44,407 nt of DNA from Oceanobacter sp. (GTDB lineage Bacteria > Pseudomonadota > Gammaproteobacteria > Pseudomonadales > Oceanobacteraceae): contig NVWL01000022.1 of NCBI GenBank assembly GCA_002733645.1, positions 1 through 44,407 on the forward strand, written 5' to 3'. Below the pieces are notes generated by a model. That model was not told where the DNA came from and searched no databases. It saw nothing but the letters and a program-made list of their open reading frames with translations. The position numbers were made by a program, and so were the translations under genes. This document shows positions 7,597 to 15,662 of this stretch, piece by piece. The first letter of the stretch is position 1. Each line of letters starts with the position of its first letter.

Positions 7597-7823
7597 TTAA
7601 TATCTAGGGCACCTCTGAATAGGAACTTATCTCCTTACTGGCGGGTATTATCAGTTTCTGCGGCAGCCCCAGAGGCGCTAAATCATGGTCGCTGCTATAA
7701 CGCTTTTCATATCAAAGATCTGATTTTTTATTTTATGTCCCTAGAACCCTTTTGCTTTAAAATCAGCACCGTTTGATTTGAAATACGGCTTCTCGGCTTT
7801 TCCTTTAATCGGCATGCGTGCGG
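7597..7823. repeat. Dispersed repeat, copy A
   Basis: This intergenic segment is clearly related to 19038-19275. The best-matching core is 7669-7823 versus 19122-19275, with shared blocks such as CCAGAGGC, TTGCTTTAAAAT, AGCACCGTTTG, TTTGAAAT and GCGTGCGG. By eye, identity in the core is about 75-80 percent. The left end begins TTAATATCTAG in both copies, and in copy A continues GGGCACCTCTGA, which recurs at 44283-44294. No open frame in it looks real. It may be a decayed non-autonomous mobile element or a family of intergenic repeats. The rest of 7563-8011 shows no gene. Confidence 0.6.
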
Positions 7824-8011
7824 CGCCAGCCAACGGCAGTGACAGCCTGCTCTTTCATTACTCTGCTAAGCCGTACTGCTCTCTTGTTTGATACGACGAA
7901 GCAACTCGGTCATTCGAGACTGCACTCAGGTTATCAATATTAGGGACTCGGACAAGGCGCGTAAAAGAGGCTCAAGTTTGTAACAATTCAATCACTGAAC
8001 CAAACCACATT

Positions 8012-8257
8012 TTACGCTAATGGTTTTTCCAACTCTTGCAGTGAGTAATACACCTCATCTGTCTTTTCCGAAAATATCGTTTGTGCATCGGATAGGCCCT
8101 GATTATAAAAACTAGGGCCAATCTCTTTGGCAAAGAATTCAATCAAAAATTCAGCTTCAAAGCCGCCGATCTCTTGATCGAGTTCAGTATTAAAGTACGT
8201 TTTGATTTTTGCCACTAAACGATCCGTGTCTTCTCGTGATAGCGATGTTTTACTCAT
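8012..8257 (-). CDS. DUF2164 family protein
   Basis: A small cytosolic protein of 81 residues, the family's usual length. The diagnostic central block GGFEAEFLIEFFAKEIGP followed by SFYNQGLSDA (about residues 31-60) is intact. The function of DUF2164 is not known. The start is well supported by AAGGGGAAGC directly before the ATG. It lies 28 bases downstream of the marC-like gene on the same strand, so the two are probably co-transcribed. No terminator with a T-run could be found after the stop. Confidence 0.85.
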   Translation of the reverse strand: MSKTSLSREDTDRLVAKIKTYFNTELDQEIGGFEAEFLIEFFAKEIGPSFYNQGLSDAQTIFSEKTDEVYYSLQELEKPLA

Positions 8258-8285
8258 GCTTCCCCTTAATCTTTAACAAACAATG

Positions 8286-8906
8286 TTAGCCCGCCTGCTG
8301 TATCCAATTTGCTACGCCTAGCGCTTCCATAACAAACTCAACCGAGAGCGCAGCTAACACCATGCCCATAAGACGCACCAATATCGAAGCACCGCCCGTC
8401 CCGATAACTCTCAATATATGCCCAGACAGCAGCATCATCACTAGAGTAATGGCCAGCACAACCAACATGATGAGTGCCGTTGTCACCTGCTCAACAACCG
8501 GATGTGTGTAGTTATCGGTGAGTAGTATCACTGCCAATATCGCGCCCGGAGTCGCGGTGGAAGGTATGGCCAGAGGAAAAACCGCGATGTCATGCTTACT
8601 ACCCTCGCTGCCTTCATCGTGATCATTGCCGGTAGAAAATATCATCTGCAAACCAAACAAAAATAAGATAATCCCGCCTGCCAACTGGAAAGAAAGCAAA
8701 CTAATCCCCATTGCGCTTAACAGCACTTGCCCAATCACAATAGAGCCTAAAAGAACTGCCGATGCATAAGCGATGGTTTTGAATGCTGTTTTTCTGCGAG
8801 CTTCAGCGGACAACTTAGCGGTCAGACCCGCAAACAATGCCATTGTGCCAATTGGATCTATTGTTGCCCAAATTATTAAAAAATCATGAAGCAGCTTCTC
8901 AATCAT
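8286..8906 (-). CDS. MarC-family integral membrane protein
   Basis: A 206-residue inner-membrane protein of the MarC/UPF0056 (YchE/YhgN-like) family with about six hydrophobic segments. Visible family signatures are the N-terminal IIWATIDPIGTMALF, the central FQLAGGIILFLFGLQMI and the conserved FPLAIPSTATPGAI. An acidic, His-containing loop (NDHDEGSEGSKHD, about residues 93-105) separates the two three-helix halves. The family was once linked to multiple antibiotic resistance but this was withdrawn, and the transport substrate is unknown. GGAC 5-6 bases upstream supports the start. It is likely the first gene of a two-gene unit with DUF2164. Confidence 0.93.
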   Translation of the reverse strand: MIEKLLHDFLIIWATIDPIGTMALFAGLTAKLSAEARRKTAFKTIAYASAVLLGSIVIGQVLLSAMGISLLSFQLAGGIILFLFGLQMIFSTGNDHDEGSEGSKHDIAVFPLAIPSTATPGAILAVILLTDNYTHPVVEQVTTALIMLVVLAITLVMMLLSGHILRVIGTGGASILVRLMGMVLAALSVEFVMEALGVANWIQQAG

Positions 8907-9531
8907 TAGCGTCCATTTGCCTTAACTTAGTTTGTCTTAATTAGTGAGTGCTCACACGAGAAACTCAAAATTGAGCTGCCCGCACGGGAGTATCGTCGAG
9001 AGGTGACATTAAGAGCAATCGAGATTACTCCAGCCAAACAAATTCTGACAATTTTGTTGGCGGATGAGCATATTCGACCTAGGGAGTAAATTCAGCCTAA
9101 TCTTTTAGATGAATACCAAAAATCTTCCTCTCTACCCACATCATACTGGCCATTATTAACCGATGATAAGTTCAGCAAGATCAAGGGTGCTCAAGTAAAT
9201 CCGCTCTAAAAAGTGGCCTAAGCGCATCCTTAGCTTGGCTCAAATAGACCTAATAATTACCTTTCCCCACGCATTGCAGCGTCTCCTTTAGATACACACC
9301 TGTCTATTTAATCCGTTGACGATAACGATGAATGCACGATAGGATGGGAAAATATGGCCCATAAAGCTACATAAAATTTAAATAAAGCTTTCAATATTAT
9401 GCAATTAAACTGGCTCAATTCGTACATTTTGAAACAAACACATTACGAATCTCACACATAGGCTAGGCGAGAATTGAGCTAACTTAAATTACAACCATTG
9501 GCCTTTATTGAAAGCTAATTCTGAGGTTAAC
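8907..9531. other. 625-base gene-free region with 5' leader structure
   Basis: No convincing gene is seen on either strand. It must carry the promoters of marC (leftward) and of the exported-protein operon (rightward). Near its right end, GCTCAATTC (9413-9421) can pair with GAATTGAGC (9471-9479), and ATTCGTA (9418-9424) can pair with TACGAAT (9444-9450). The two helices overlap at ATTC and so are mutually exclusive. The remainder is AT-rich and featureless to my reading. Confidence 0.4.
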
Positions 9532-10695
9532 GTGCGATACAAACTGCTCCCAGTTATTACAGCAGGCTTATTAAGTTATGTCACATTGTGTGTACATAGC
9601 CTTGAGGCCATTAGTGACCGCGAAATGGCTGAAGTATCAGGCCAAGCATTTATCACTATTGATGACAGCTCTTATAATTCTGGCTCAGGCGACTGGGCCG
9701 GTAACTATGAGTTCACTAAAGTAAATCTTGGACTCAAAGCCGAGACACTGGTCAATATTGCAGAAGTTAAGCTGGGTAAATTCGATCGTACTGCCTATGA
9801 AGATGGCACTGTCCCTATGACCGATGAAAATCGGAATATTGTTTACGAGAACGGCCAACCTGCGGTCTACGATTCAGACCTTCACCTCAACAACTTTGCT
9901 CTTGGCCGTGTGGATAACTACATGGACGGTGCACTCGCTGAATTTGTTCCTTTTGTTGTCAGCAACCCATACCTAGAGCTTGCCTACAAAATTGAAGGCA
10001 GTGAACGCCGTGTGGCAGGTTTCCGTCTGGGTTTTGAAAATGCCCAAGGTGATTTATCCGCCGATATTATTTCTTACACAGGCTTCTTAGAGGGTGAAGT
10101 ACGAGGCAGTGCTAGGACCGCTTATGACAAAACCTACCCTAACGGGTGTGGCTTCCTCGACGTCAACTGCTATGCACTGGCAGCAGCAACAGACACTGAA
10201 ATCTACTCAAACATTGAGCCTCTCGATGGTAACACCGGTAATGGCGCACCCAATCTAGGCGTTCAATACCTGAAACGAGCCTCATGGTTTGGTGTCCGTA
10301 ACGGGAACAACTTCCAGTCTGACGAGTCGGGGCTTATTGCTGCGTTAATTCCCGCACTGACCAGTTCTGACGACTGTATAATTCTTGGAAATGTAGATTC
10401 ATGTTTCCCATCAACGATTTATCAGTCTATTTATATCGGTGATAAAGATACTGATTTTGAAACGGGTTCAGCCTCAGGCCTGTTTGTGTCTATACAAACA
10501 GAATCCGTACCATGGGAAGACTTATCTGGCGTACCAGGGTCAGACCGTGTCCTGACTGAGCGTGGTGCTTTTTTGAATATTGCACGTTACCAAAGCGGTA
10601 ACGAGACTAAATTCCCTCTCTATTTAGACCTAGATGAAGCTGTTTACGGTACTCCGCGCGTTGCCACTTGTGTTGGCCGAATTAAGGGATGCTAA
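9532..10695 (+). CDS. Exported protein of unknown function (first of a pair)
   Basis: About 387 residues from the GTG at 9532, which has GAGG 5 bases upstream; the TTG at 9508 lacks a ribosome site. A signal peptide covers about the first 28 residues (MRYKLLPVITAGLLSYVTLC). The mature N-terminus LEAISDREMAEVSGQAFITID resembles the short start motif of a family of large acidic exported proteins in marine gammaproteobacteria (DUF6160-like, low certainty). The rest is acidic, beta-rich, rich in Gly, Asp and Asn, with scattered cysteines (CGFLDVNC, CIILGNVDSC) that could form disulfides. The stop is 2 bases before the next gene's start. Function is unknown; surface or outer-membrane attachment is an inference from composition only. 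Confidence 0.7.
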   Translation: MRYKLLPVITAGLLSYVTLCVHSLEAISDREMAEVSGQAFITIDDSSYNSGSGDWAGNYEFTKVNLGLKAETLVNIAEVKLGKFDRTAYEDGTVPMTDENRNIVYENGQPAVYDSDLHLNNFALGRVDNYMDGALAEFVPFVVSNPYLELAYKIEGSERRVAGFRLGFENAQGDLSADIISYTGFLEGEVRGSARTAYDKTYPNGCGFLDVNCYALAAATDTEIYSNIEPLDGNTGNGAPNLGVQYLKRASWFGVRNGNNFQSDESGLIAALIPALTSSDDCIILGNVDSCFPSTIYQSIYIGDKDTDFETGSASGLFVSIQTESVPWEDLSGVPGSDRVLTERGAFLNIARYQSGNETKFPLYLDLDEAVYGTPRVATCVGRIKGC

Positions 10696-10697
10696 TC

Positions 10698-11741
10698 ATG
10701 AGAATAATAGATTTTACAGGCATCACAGCATTACTCGTTTTTAGCGCTATTTCATACGCTGATTTAGCCCGTATGGATGACAAGCAGCTTGGCGACTCTA
10801 CAGCGGCTGGTCTTGGATTTGCACTCGATGACTTTATGTTAAACAGCGACAGCGCTGTTTTAAAAGTCACAGGGATTAATGACTCTACCGGCACAGAAAT
10901 CGAGGTTGACTGGTCTGAGCTATACATAATGGGTGAAGGCAGTGAGAGCGGAACAAACCCAACAACGGTCGATATTGGCAGTTATTTACACCCTTGGACA
11001 ATCAATACTGTCCGAGGCGGTGCCGATTGGGATGGCGACCCGAGCACACACCACTCTGGTGAATATGCTGCAATTGGCGATGACATTGCTCTCATTGAAA
11101 TTAATATGGAGCGCTACACTTCGGCCGCGCAAAATACTAAAAATTATGTCGATACCTGTTTGCTATCGAGTGATCCTTCTTGCGCATCCATGGCGGCCAT
11201 TCGTCGCGGCGGTATAGACATAGGTTCAAAATTTGAATTTGTTTTGCCCAATGGCTCTGATTTCCTCGATATAGATATTCGTGGTGCCTACATGGATGGC
11301 ACCTCCATGCGTCTTTGGTCTCGAGATAATGTTGACGGCGATAGCGTGTTGTATGCTGACCTTGATATTCTCTTTTACGCCAAAGAGATTGATATAGGCG
11401 TGTGTGACTCGGGCTGTAATCCAGCGACGTCATCATTAAACATCGATAATTTTTATTTAGATATTAACTTTGGTTATGGCGAGATTCAGCCATTTATCAT
11501 TGATGTAACATCTGATGGTCATTTTGAGTTTGAATTGGCTAAGCCAGACCCTGGACCGCAAGGGGTCAATCCAAATGACTCTGATGCCATGATTGCCTTT
11601 TACGATGACTTCTACGCTAATACTCCTAAAAGCAACGTTTATATAGGTAATATCCAAGTAGGAAACAATACTGCTGGAGAGGCCATTTTTCGCGATATGA
11701 GTATCCAGTATCTGAAAGTGACGAGCCAAGATCTGAATTAG
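10698..11741 (+). CDS. Exported protein of unknown function (second of a pair)
   Basis: About 347 residues. I chose the ATG at 10698, 9 bases after AAGGG and 2 bases after the previous stop; the ATG at 10689 sits on top of that Shine-Dalgarno. A signal peptide is visible (MRIIDFTGITALLVFSAISYA). The mature start LARMDDKQLGDSTAAGLGFALDDF echoes the first protein's LEAISDREMAEVSGQAFITID, so the two are probably distant paralogues. It is Asp-rich, predicted beta, with two short cysteine loops (CLLSSDPSC, CDSGC). It is translated together with its partner, and a hairpin follows the stop. No named function can be given. Confidence 0.68.
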   Translation: MRIIDFTGITALLVFSAISYADLARMDDKQLGDSTAAGLGFALDDFMLNSDSAVLKVTGINDSTGTEIEVDWSELYIMGEGSESGTNPTTVDIGSYLHPWTINTVRGGADWDGDPSTHHSGEYAAIGDDIALIEINMERYTSAAQNTKNYVDTCLLSSDPSCASMAAIRRGGIDIGSKFEFVLPNGSDFLDIDIRGAYMDGTSMRLWSRDNVDGDSVLYADLDILFYAKEIDIGVCDSGCNPATSSLNIDNFYLDINFGYGEIQPFIIDVTSDGHFEFELAKPDPGPQGVNPNDSDAMIAFYDDFYANTPKSNVYIGNIQVGNNTAGEAIFRDMSIQYLKVTSQDLN

Positions 11742-11763
11742 AGCACTATCCATTAATAGTGCT
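11742..11763 (+). terminator. Hairpin after the exported-protein operon
   Basis: AGCACTAT (11742-11749) and ATAGTGCT (11756-11763) form a perfect 8-bp stem with a 6-base loop, starting right at the stop codon. No T-run follows (GATTAAAAA), so it may be a weak terminator or an mRNA 3' stabiliser. Confidence 0.4.
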
Positions 11764-11906
11764 GATTAAAAATAATAAACCGTACGCTTAAAGTATATCC
11801 CTCAAGAACTCAAGCGAGTACCCGAGAGATATGGAGCGTCGGCCAAAAACTGGCCAGCATACTGGGGCTAATGATCGCGTCTTATTAGTAAGCTGGCACT
11901 CAATGA

Positions 11907-12128
11907 TTAGTCTTTCGAATCATGCGGGTGATGATGGTGATGATGTACCGGAAAGGTTCGCCCATAAGCGATCATCTCACCCAGTAATAATCCGCCAAAG
12001 AAACCCGTTAACGCAGCTTCGAGAGACACTCCGCCCAAGCTTCCAATAACGACACCAAACGCTGCACCGATAACACCACCATAAATCATTGATTTACGAC
12101 GATACGTTGCGATTTTACCTTTTCTCAT
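11907..12128 (-). CDS. Small glycine-zipper membrane protein with His-rich tail
   Basis: About 73 residues starting MRKGKIATYRRK. The ATG at 12128 has a perfect GGAGG 8 bases upstream. The longer frame would begin with a TTG inside the Shine-Dalgarno. A basic N-terminus precedes two hydrophobic stretches with Gly-x3-Gly spacing (GGVIGAAFGVVIGSLGG and GFFGGLLLGEMIAYG). The C-terminus is HHHHHHPHDSKD, a natural hexahistidine tract that could bind nickel, zinc or copper. Glycine-zipper proteins of this size occur in membranes as small oligomers. I do not recognise the family and assign no function. It sits alone between the exported-protein pair and slyD. Confidence 0.65.
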   Translation of the reverse strand: MRKGKIATYRRKSMIYGGVIGAAFGVVIGSLGGVSLEAALTGFFGGLLLGEMIAYGRTFPVHHHHHHPHDSKD

Positions 12129-12474
12129 GTGCATATCCTCCAATTGTTCATATGAACTAGGCCATGCGGAATATTCAGCAATCTGCCGGTCTGCTATGTA
12201 GATGGTGGCGAGTCACTACATAAACAATACTGGTATAAAAATATCACAGAATGCATACCGGTCAATCTGACGCATGAGTAGATAACTAGTTCCGTATGCA
12301 TAGCAGACATTTTCTGACATTTTTTTGGAGCTAATTGCTGAATTCTGGTGCGAAAAAATGGCGTTTAATTAAGCACGCACCGGCTAAGCGCATTTAAGAA
12401 TATAACAATAACGGTGGCATGGGCCTTACAGCGAATTTCGATCACTTTGTCACCTTTGGAATGTGATCACCCAC
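12129..12474. other. Gene-free region with a spaced inverted repeat
   Basis: No gene is seen. ATGCATAC (12251-12258) and GTATGCAT (12294-12301) form an exact 8-bp inverted repeat 35 bases apart, extendable by GG/CC with one mismatch. It could be an operator pair or the ends of a tiny palindromic element. The part next to 12128 should hold the promoter of the small His-tailed protein. Confidence 0.35.
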
Positions 12475-12509
12475 AAAAAAGCCGATGTCTCAGGAGAGGC
12501 ATCGGCTTT
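12475..12509 (-). terminator. slyD intrinsic terminator
   Basis: Read on the minus strand, AAAGCCGATG pairs with CATCGGCTTT (10-bp stem, 12-base loop) and is followed by a T6 run (12475-12480 on the plus strand is A6). It lies 55 bases beyond the slyD stop. Confidence 0.85.
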
Positions 12510-12564
12510 ATCTTACATCAGCGATTTTGAGTTCAATGATGCATCACTGAACTCAGAAAAAAGA

Positions 12565-13050
12565 TCAGTGCTGGTGACCGCCTTCGCCATGTACGTGACC
12601 ATGAGCCAGTTCTTCTTCGCTCGCATCACGGATGCTGTCTACCTTTACAGAGAAAGCCAGAGACTTACCTGACAGCGGGTGGTTGGCATCCACAGTCACT
12701 TCGGCTTCATCTACTTCAGTCACAATTAAGTTAACTGGACCATGTTCAGTTTGCGCGGTAAATGCCATGCCCGGCTCAACGCTTTCAACGCCTTCAAATG
12801 CAGCGTGAGGTACTTTTTGAATACGCTCATCGCTGTATTCGCCGTATGCGTCTTCAGGTGCCACAGTCACTTCGAATTCGTCGCCAGTCTGCTTGCCTTC
12901 CAGAGCTGCTTCTAGGCCTGGAATGATGTTCTGTGCGCCGTGCAGATACGTCATTGGTGCGCCGCCTTCAGAAGAGTCGATAACCTCACCGCTTGCCACG
13001 TCTGTGACTTTATAGTGAATAGTTACAACTTTTTGCTGTGCAATGGTCAT
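12565..13050 (-). CDS. slyD: FKBP-type peptidyl-prolyl isomerase SlyD
   Basis: A cytosolic peptidyl-prolyl cis-trans isomerase, chaperone and metal-binding protein; in relatives it supplies nickel for hydrogenase or urease maturation. From the ATG at 13050 it is 161 residues, starting MTIAQQKVVTIHYKVTD. The longer upstream frame is out of line with family starts. FKBP residues TYLHGAQNIIPGLEAALEGK and the inserted IF chaperone flap (about 70-130, including VAPEDAYGEYSDE) are intact. The C-terminus is a short His-rich metal tail, GHVHGEGGHQH, much shorter than in E. coli SlyD. It has its own strong terminator, so it is probably monocistronic. Confidence 0.93.
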   Translation of the reverse strand: MTIAQQKVVTIHYKVTDVASGEVIDSSEGGAPMTYLHGAQNIIPGLEAALEGKQTGDEFEVTVAPEDAYGEYSDERIQKVPHAAFEGVESVEPGMAFTAQTEHGPVNLIVTEVDEAEVTVDANHPLSGKSLAFSVKVDSIRDASEEELAHGHVHGEGGHQH

Positions 13051-13250
13051 AGTATGTCCCGTTAAGTGTGATGCCCTGCCGGGCAGAATTTGCATAACGC
13101 AAAGGCGACGTGCAGAAAGGAGATACTTCCCAGACAGGTGCCGATCTCTACGAAAGGCACCAGTATAACAAGCCAGACGCTGAGTAAAACCCCTGAGGCT
13201 GGGCATTGCTCATTAATTGATACCCGCCGGCAACAATGAACTAAGGGGGC

Positions 13251-15545
13251 TTACAAGAAGCGAATCATATCTATTGCTACCTTACGAGCGAGTTTTCTTA
13301 CCTTACGCTCACCATCAAAGCGGACTTTTAAATATTCCTCATCTTCCGCAATCAAAGTGCCCGAGCCTAACGTCTCGTGATGCAGGCGCTGCTCTTGTTC
13401 AAACTTACGATCAATGATTCCACCCGGCTCTGCCACCGTTTGAACATTCAAGCTGGGCGCTTGTGCAGCCATGGTGAGCTTTAGGTTTTCGGCGCCTAAG
13501 TGTCTTAGATACTGAGGGAGCCATGTGCCAATAGCGCCTTCTTTCATCGACATTTCCACACTGCTAGCTCCGCCTTCAACGGCTTTAACAATCGCCTCCG
13601 CACGCTCCACCGCCAGCTCACGTTCAAAGCTGCTTGGAAGCTCTCGGTCGGTGCAATCACGTAGCGGCTTGTCCGGTGTTTTAGGCGTCATAATATGCAG
13701 CTGTTTACGTGCACGAGTCATACTGACGTACAACAAGCGACGTTCACTTTCGATACTGGCTGGCGTAATAAATTCGCCTTCTGGACTGTACGGGAAGTAC
13801 TGCGCATTTACTCCAGGGATAAGTACAATCTCCCACTCACGACCTTTGCTTTTATGCGCACTCGTTAATACAACCCCTTTAGGCGGCTGACGACGCAGTT
13901 CTTTCACTTGGCGTAATAACTGTCGCCAATGATCCAACATCTCGATGGCCGTTAAATCGGTTTCTTTTACATAACGTAAAAATGCCCGAATGGTCTGCAA
14001 GCGATCATCGATTTGCTGAGCTGAGAATGCATTATCACGAACGCCCTCTTCCAAATCCGTTAGGTCGACATAGTCTTTTAATAATCGCCATGCTTTTGGA
14101 TTTTTTAATTCGGCGTCTGAAATAATCTGCGCTCGAACTTCCAGCTGTTGTTTTTGCCATTGGCTTAAACTGCTTGGAATCACTTTAATCAAAGCATCCG
14201 CCAGATTATCGTTGACGAGTGCCAACGATTTAGCCATTTGTTCTAATTCAGCACGACGCACCTTAGGAAACGGCGTGGTTAAAATATGCAGCCAGCTTTC
14301 TTCACGCGAGCGCTGGTCACGCTCGGCAAACTTACCCGCCGATATCTCAAGCAACAACCAAAAAATTCGTAACTGCCACGCTTCAAGTACAGACTGGCTA
14401 TGATCTAACTGATACGGAATAGCCGCTTGTAATAAGGCTAACTCCAACGGCGCTGAGAGTGACCACAGTCGATGAATCACGGCTATTTGCTCAGGTGGAT
14501 GATTAGCCATTTCATCCTTGATGATACGAACACATAACGCCGCTTCGTTGCCCGCTTTATGTAAGCGCACCTGAGTTGCTGGTGTGCTTTGGTGAGATAA
14601 ACCCACTACATTTTCGCGCTCGCTATTGTGATGAATCAACTGGTTTGCCACCAAACTCAAGCGATGCCCATAACGAAACGTATGCGGTAACTGGTAGGTC
14701 GTGGTGTCACCAAACTCTTTGGCAAACCGCTCAACAATAAACTCAGGGCGTGAACCGCGAAACTCATAGATCGTTTGATCCGAATCACCAATCACCATCA
14801 CAGAGCCACGACCACCCCAGAGTGTATAAAGGAGCGACTGCTGCACTTCGTTGATGTCTTGGTACTCATCCACCAGCAACCATTGCATATGCCCACCAAA
14901 GCGGTCTGCTAGTTCAGGGTGTGCACGAAAGCACATCACCGGATCGTAAAGCATATCAGCGTAGCTGATACGTTGCTGCTGCTTGCGCCAGTCTTCGTAT
15001 TGATAAAATAGCTCAGTAAAAATTCGACATTCGGGCGGGTAATCTAGTTCTTCAAGCACATCTGCGGCAGGCGCTAAACCGGATTTCACTAAATCAATAA
15101 AACTCAGCGCAGGCTCTACCCATTTACGCCGCTGGGACAAAATATCTTGGCGTGTATCGTCGTCGGCGATCTGTTGCAGTAAGCGCCAAATCACGCCCTC
15201 GATTTCACCATCGCTAAGAATTTTTCCCTGCCACGCAGGTAAAGCCCCTTGCTCCACTAAGGATTGATAAATTTTAAGTCCGAGGGAATGGAACGTTCGT
15301 ATTTGCGGTAAATCACCGGCGCGACCTTGTGCCAATGTGCTTAAACGTTGTTCAAAGTCTTGCTGTGCGGCTTTGTTGTACATAAGCACCAGCATGCGTT
15401 TTGCTGGTAGGCCTTCCTGTAAACGTGCGAGCAAAAAATGCGTTAGGGTCGATGTTTTTCCAGCCCCCGCAACCGCAATCACACGCGCATGGCCACGCTG
15501 ATGTTGAACAACGGCTTGTTGTTCAGGTGTGAGTTGGGTCGTCAC
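13251..15545 (-). CDS. UvrD/Rep-family DNA helicase
   Basis: A superfamily 1A 3'-5' DNA helicase of about 764 residues. Motifs in order are the Q motif (LTPEQQAVV), Walker A (AVAGAGKTSTL, about 25-35), Ia, Walker B (LLVDEYQDINEVQ), motif III (GDSDQTIYEFRGSRPEF), motif V (TSAHKSKGREWEIVLIPG) and motif VI (YVSMTRARKQLHI). The C-terminus (GSGTLIAEDEEYLKVRFDG) looks like the Tudor-like fold that ends UvrD/PcrA proteins. A GTG at 15545 gives the family-like start MTTQLTPEQQ; the TTG at 15569 is the alternative, and neither has a strong ribosome site. The motif pattern and low-level sequence differ from canonical UvrD and Rep, so it is a third paralogue type. A repair role is inferred. Confidence 0.88.
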   Translation of the reverse strand: MTTQLTPEQQAVVQHQRGHARVIAVAGAGKTSTLTHFLLARLQEGLPAKRMLVLMYNKAAQQDFEQRLSTLAQGRAGDLPQIRTFHSLGLKIYQSLVEQGALPAWQGKILSDGEIEGVIWRLLQQIADDDTRQDILSQRRKWVEPALSFIDLVKSGLAPAADVLEELDYPPECRIFTELFYQYEDWRKQQQRISYADMLYDPVMCFRAHPELADRFGGHMQWLLVDEYQDINEVQQSLLYTLWGGRGSVMVIGDSDQTIYEFRGSRPEFIVERFAKEFGDTTTYQLPHTFRYGHRLSLVANQLIHHNSERENVVGLSHQSTPATQVRLHKAGNEAALCVRIIKDEMANHPPEQIAVIHRLWSLSAPLELALLQAAIPYQLDHSQSVLEAWQLRIFWLLLEISAGKFAERDQRSREESWLHILTTPFPKVRRAELEQMAKSLALVNDNLADALIKVIPSSLSQWQKQQLEVRAQIISDAELKNPKAWRLLKDYVDLTDLEEGVRDNAFSAQQIDDRLQTIRAFLRYVKETDLTAIEMLDHWRQLLRQVKELRRQPPKGVVLTSAHKSKGREWEIVLIPGVNAQYFPYSPEGEFITPASIESERRLLYVSMTRARKQLHIMTPKTPDKPLRDCTDRELPSSFERELAVERAEAIVKAVEGGASSVEMSMKEGAIGTWLPQYLRHLGAENLKLTMAAQAPSLNVQTVAEPGGIIDRKFEQEQRLHHETLGSGTLIAEDEEYLKVRFDGERKVRKLARKVAIDMIRFL

Positions 15546-15606
15546 TAGGCGTGCTCGCTGATAAAACAAACTTGAATGCTAAGGGCCAGCACGATGGGAT
15601 GCAATT

Positions 15607-15638
15607 AAAAAAAGCCGGTAGGTTTCCCATACCGGCTT
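15607..15638 (-). terminator. Terminator of the monooxygenase operon
   Basis: On the minus strand AAGCCGGTA pairs with TACCGGCTT (9-bp stem), then T7 (A7 at 15607-15613 on the plus strand). It is 25 bases beyond the hydroxylase stop. Confidence 0.85.
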
Positions 15639-15662
15639 ATGATACAACTCAAAACTAAAACA

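Noticed and set aside
7594-7776. 60-residue plus-strand frame
   Set aside because: It lies wholly inside the dispersed repeat, is not kept in copy B, and has no ribosome site.
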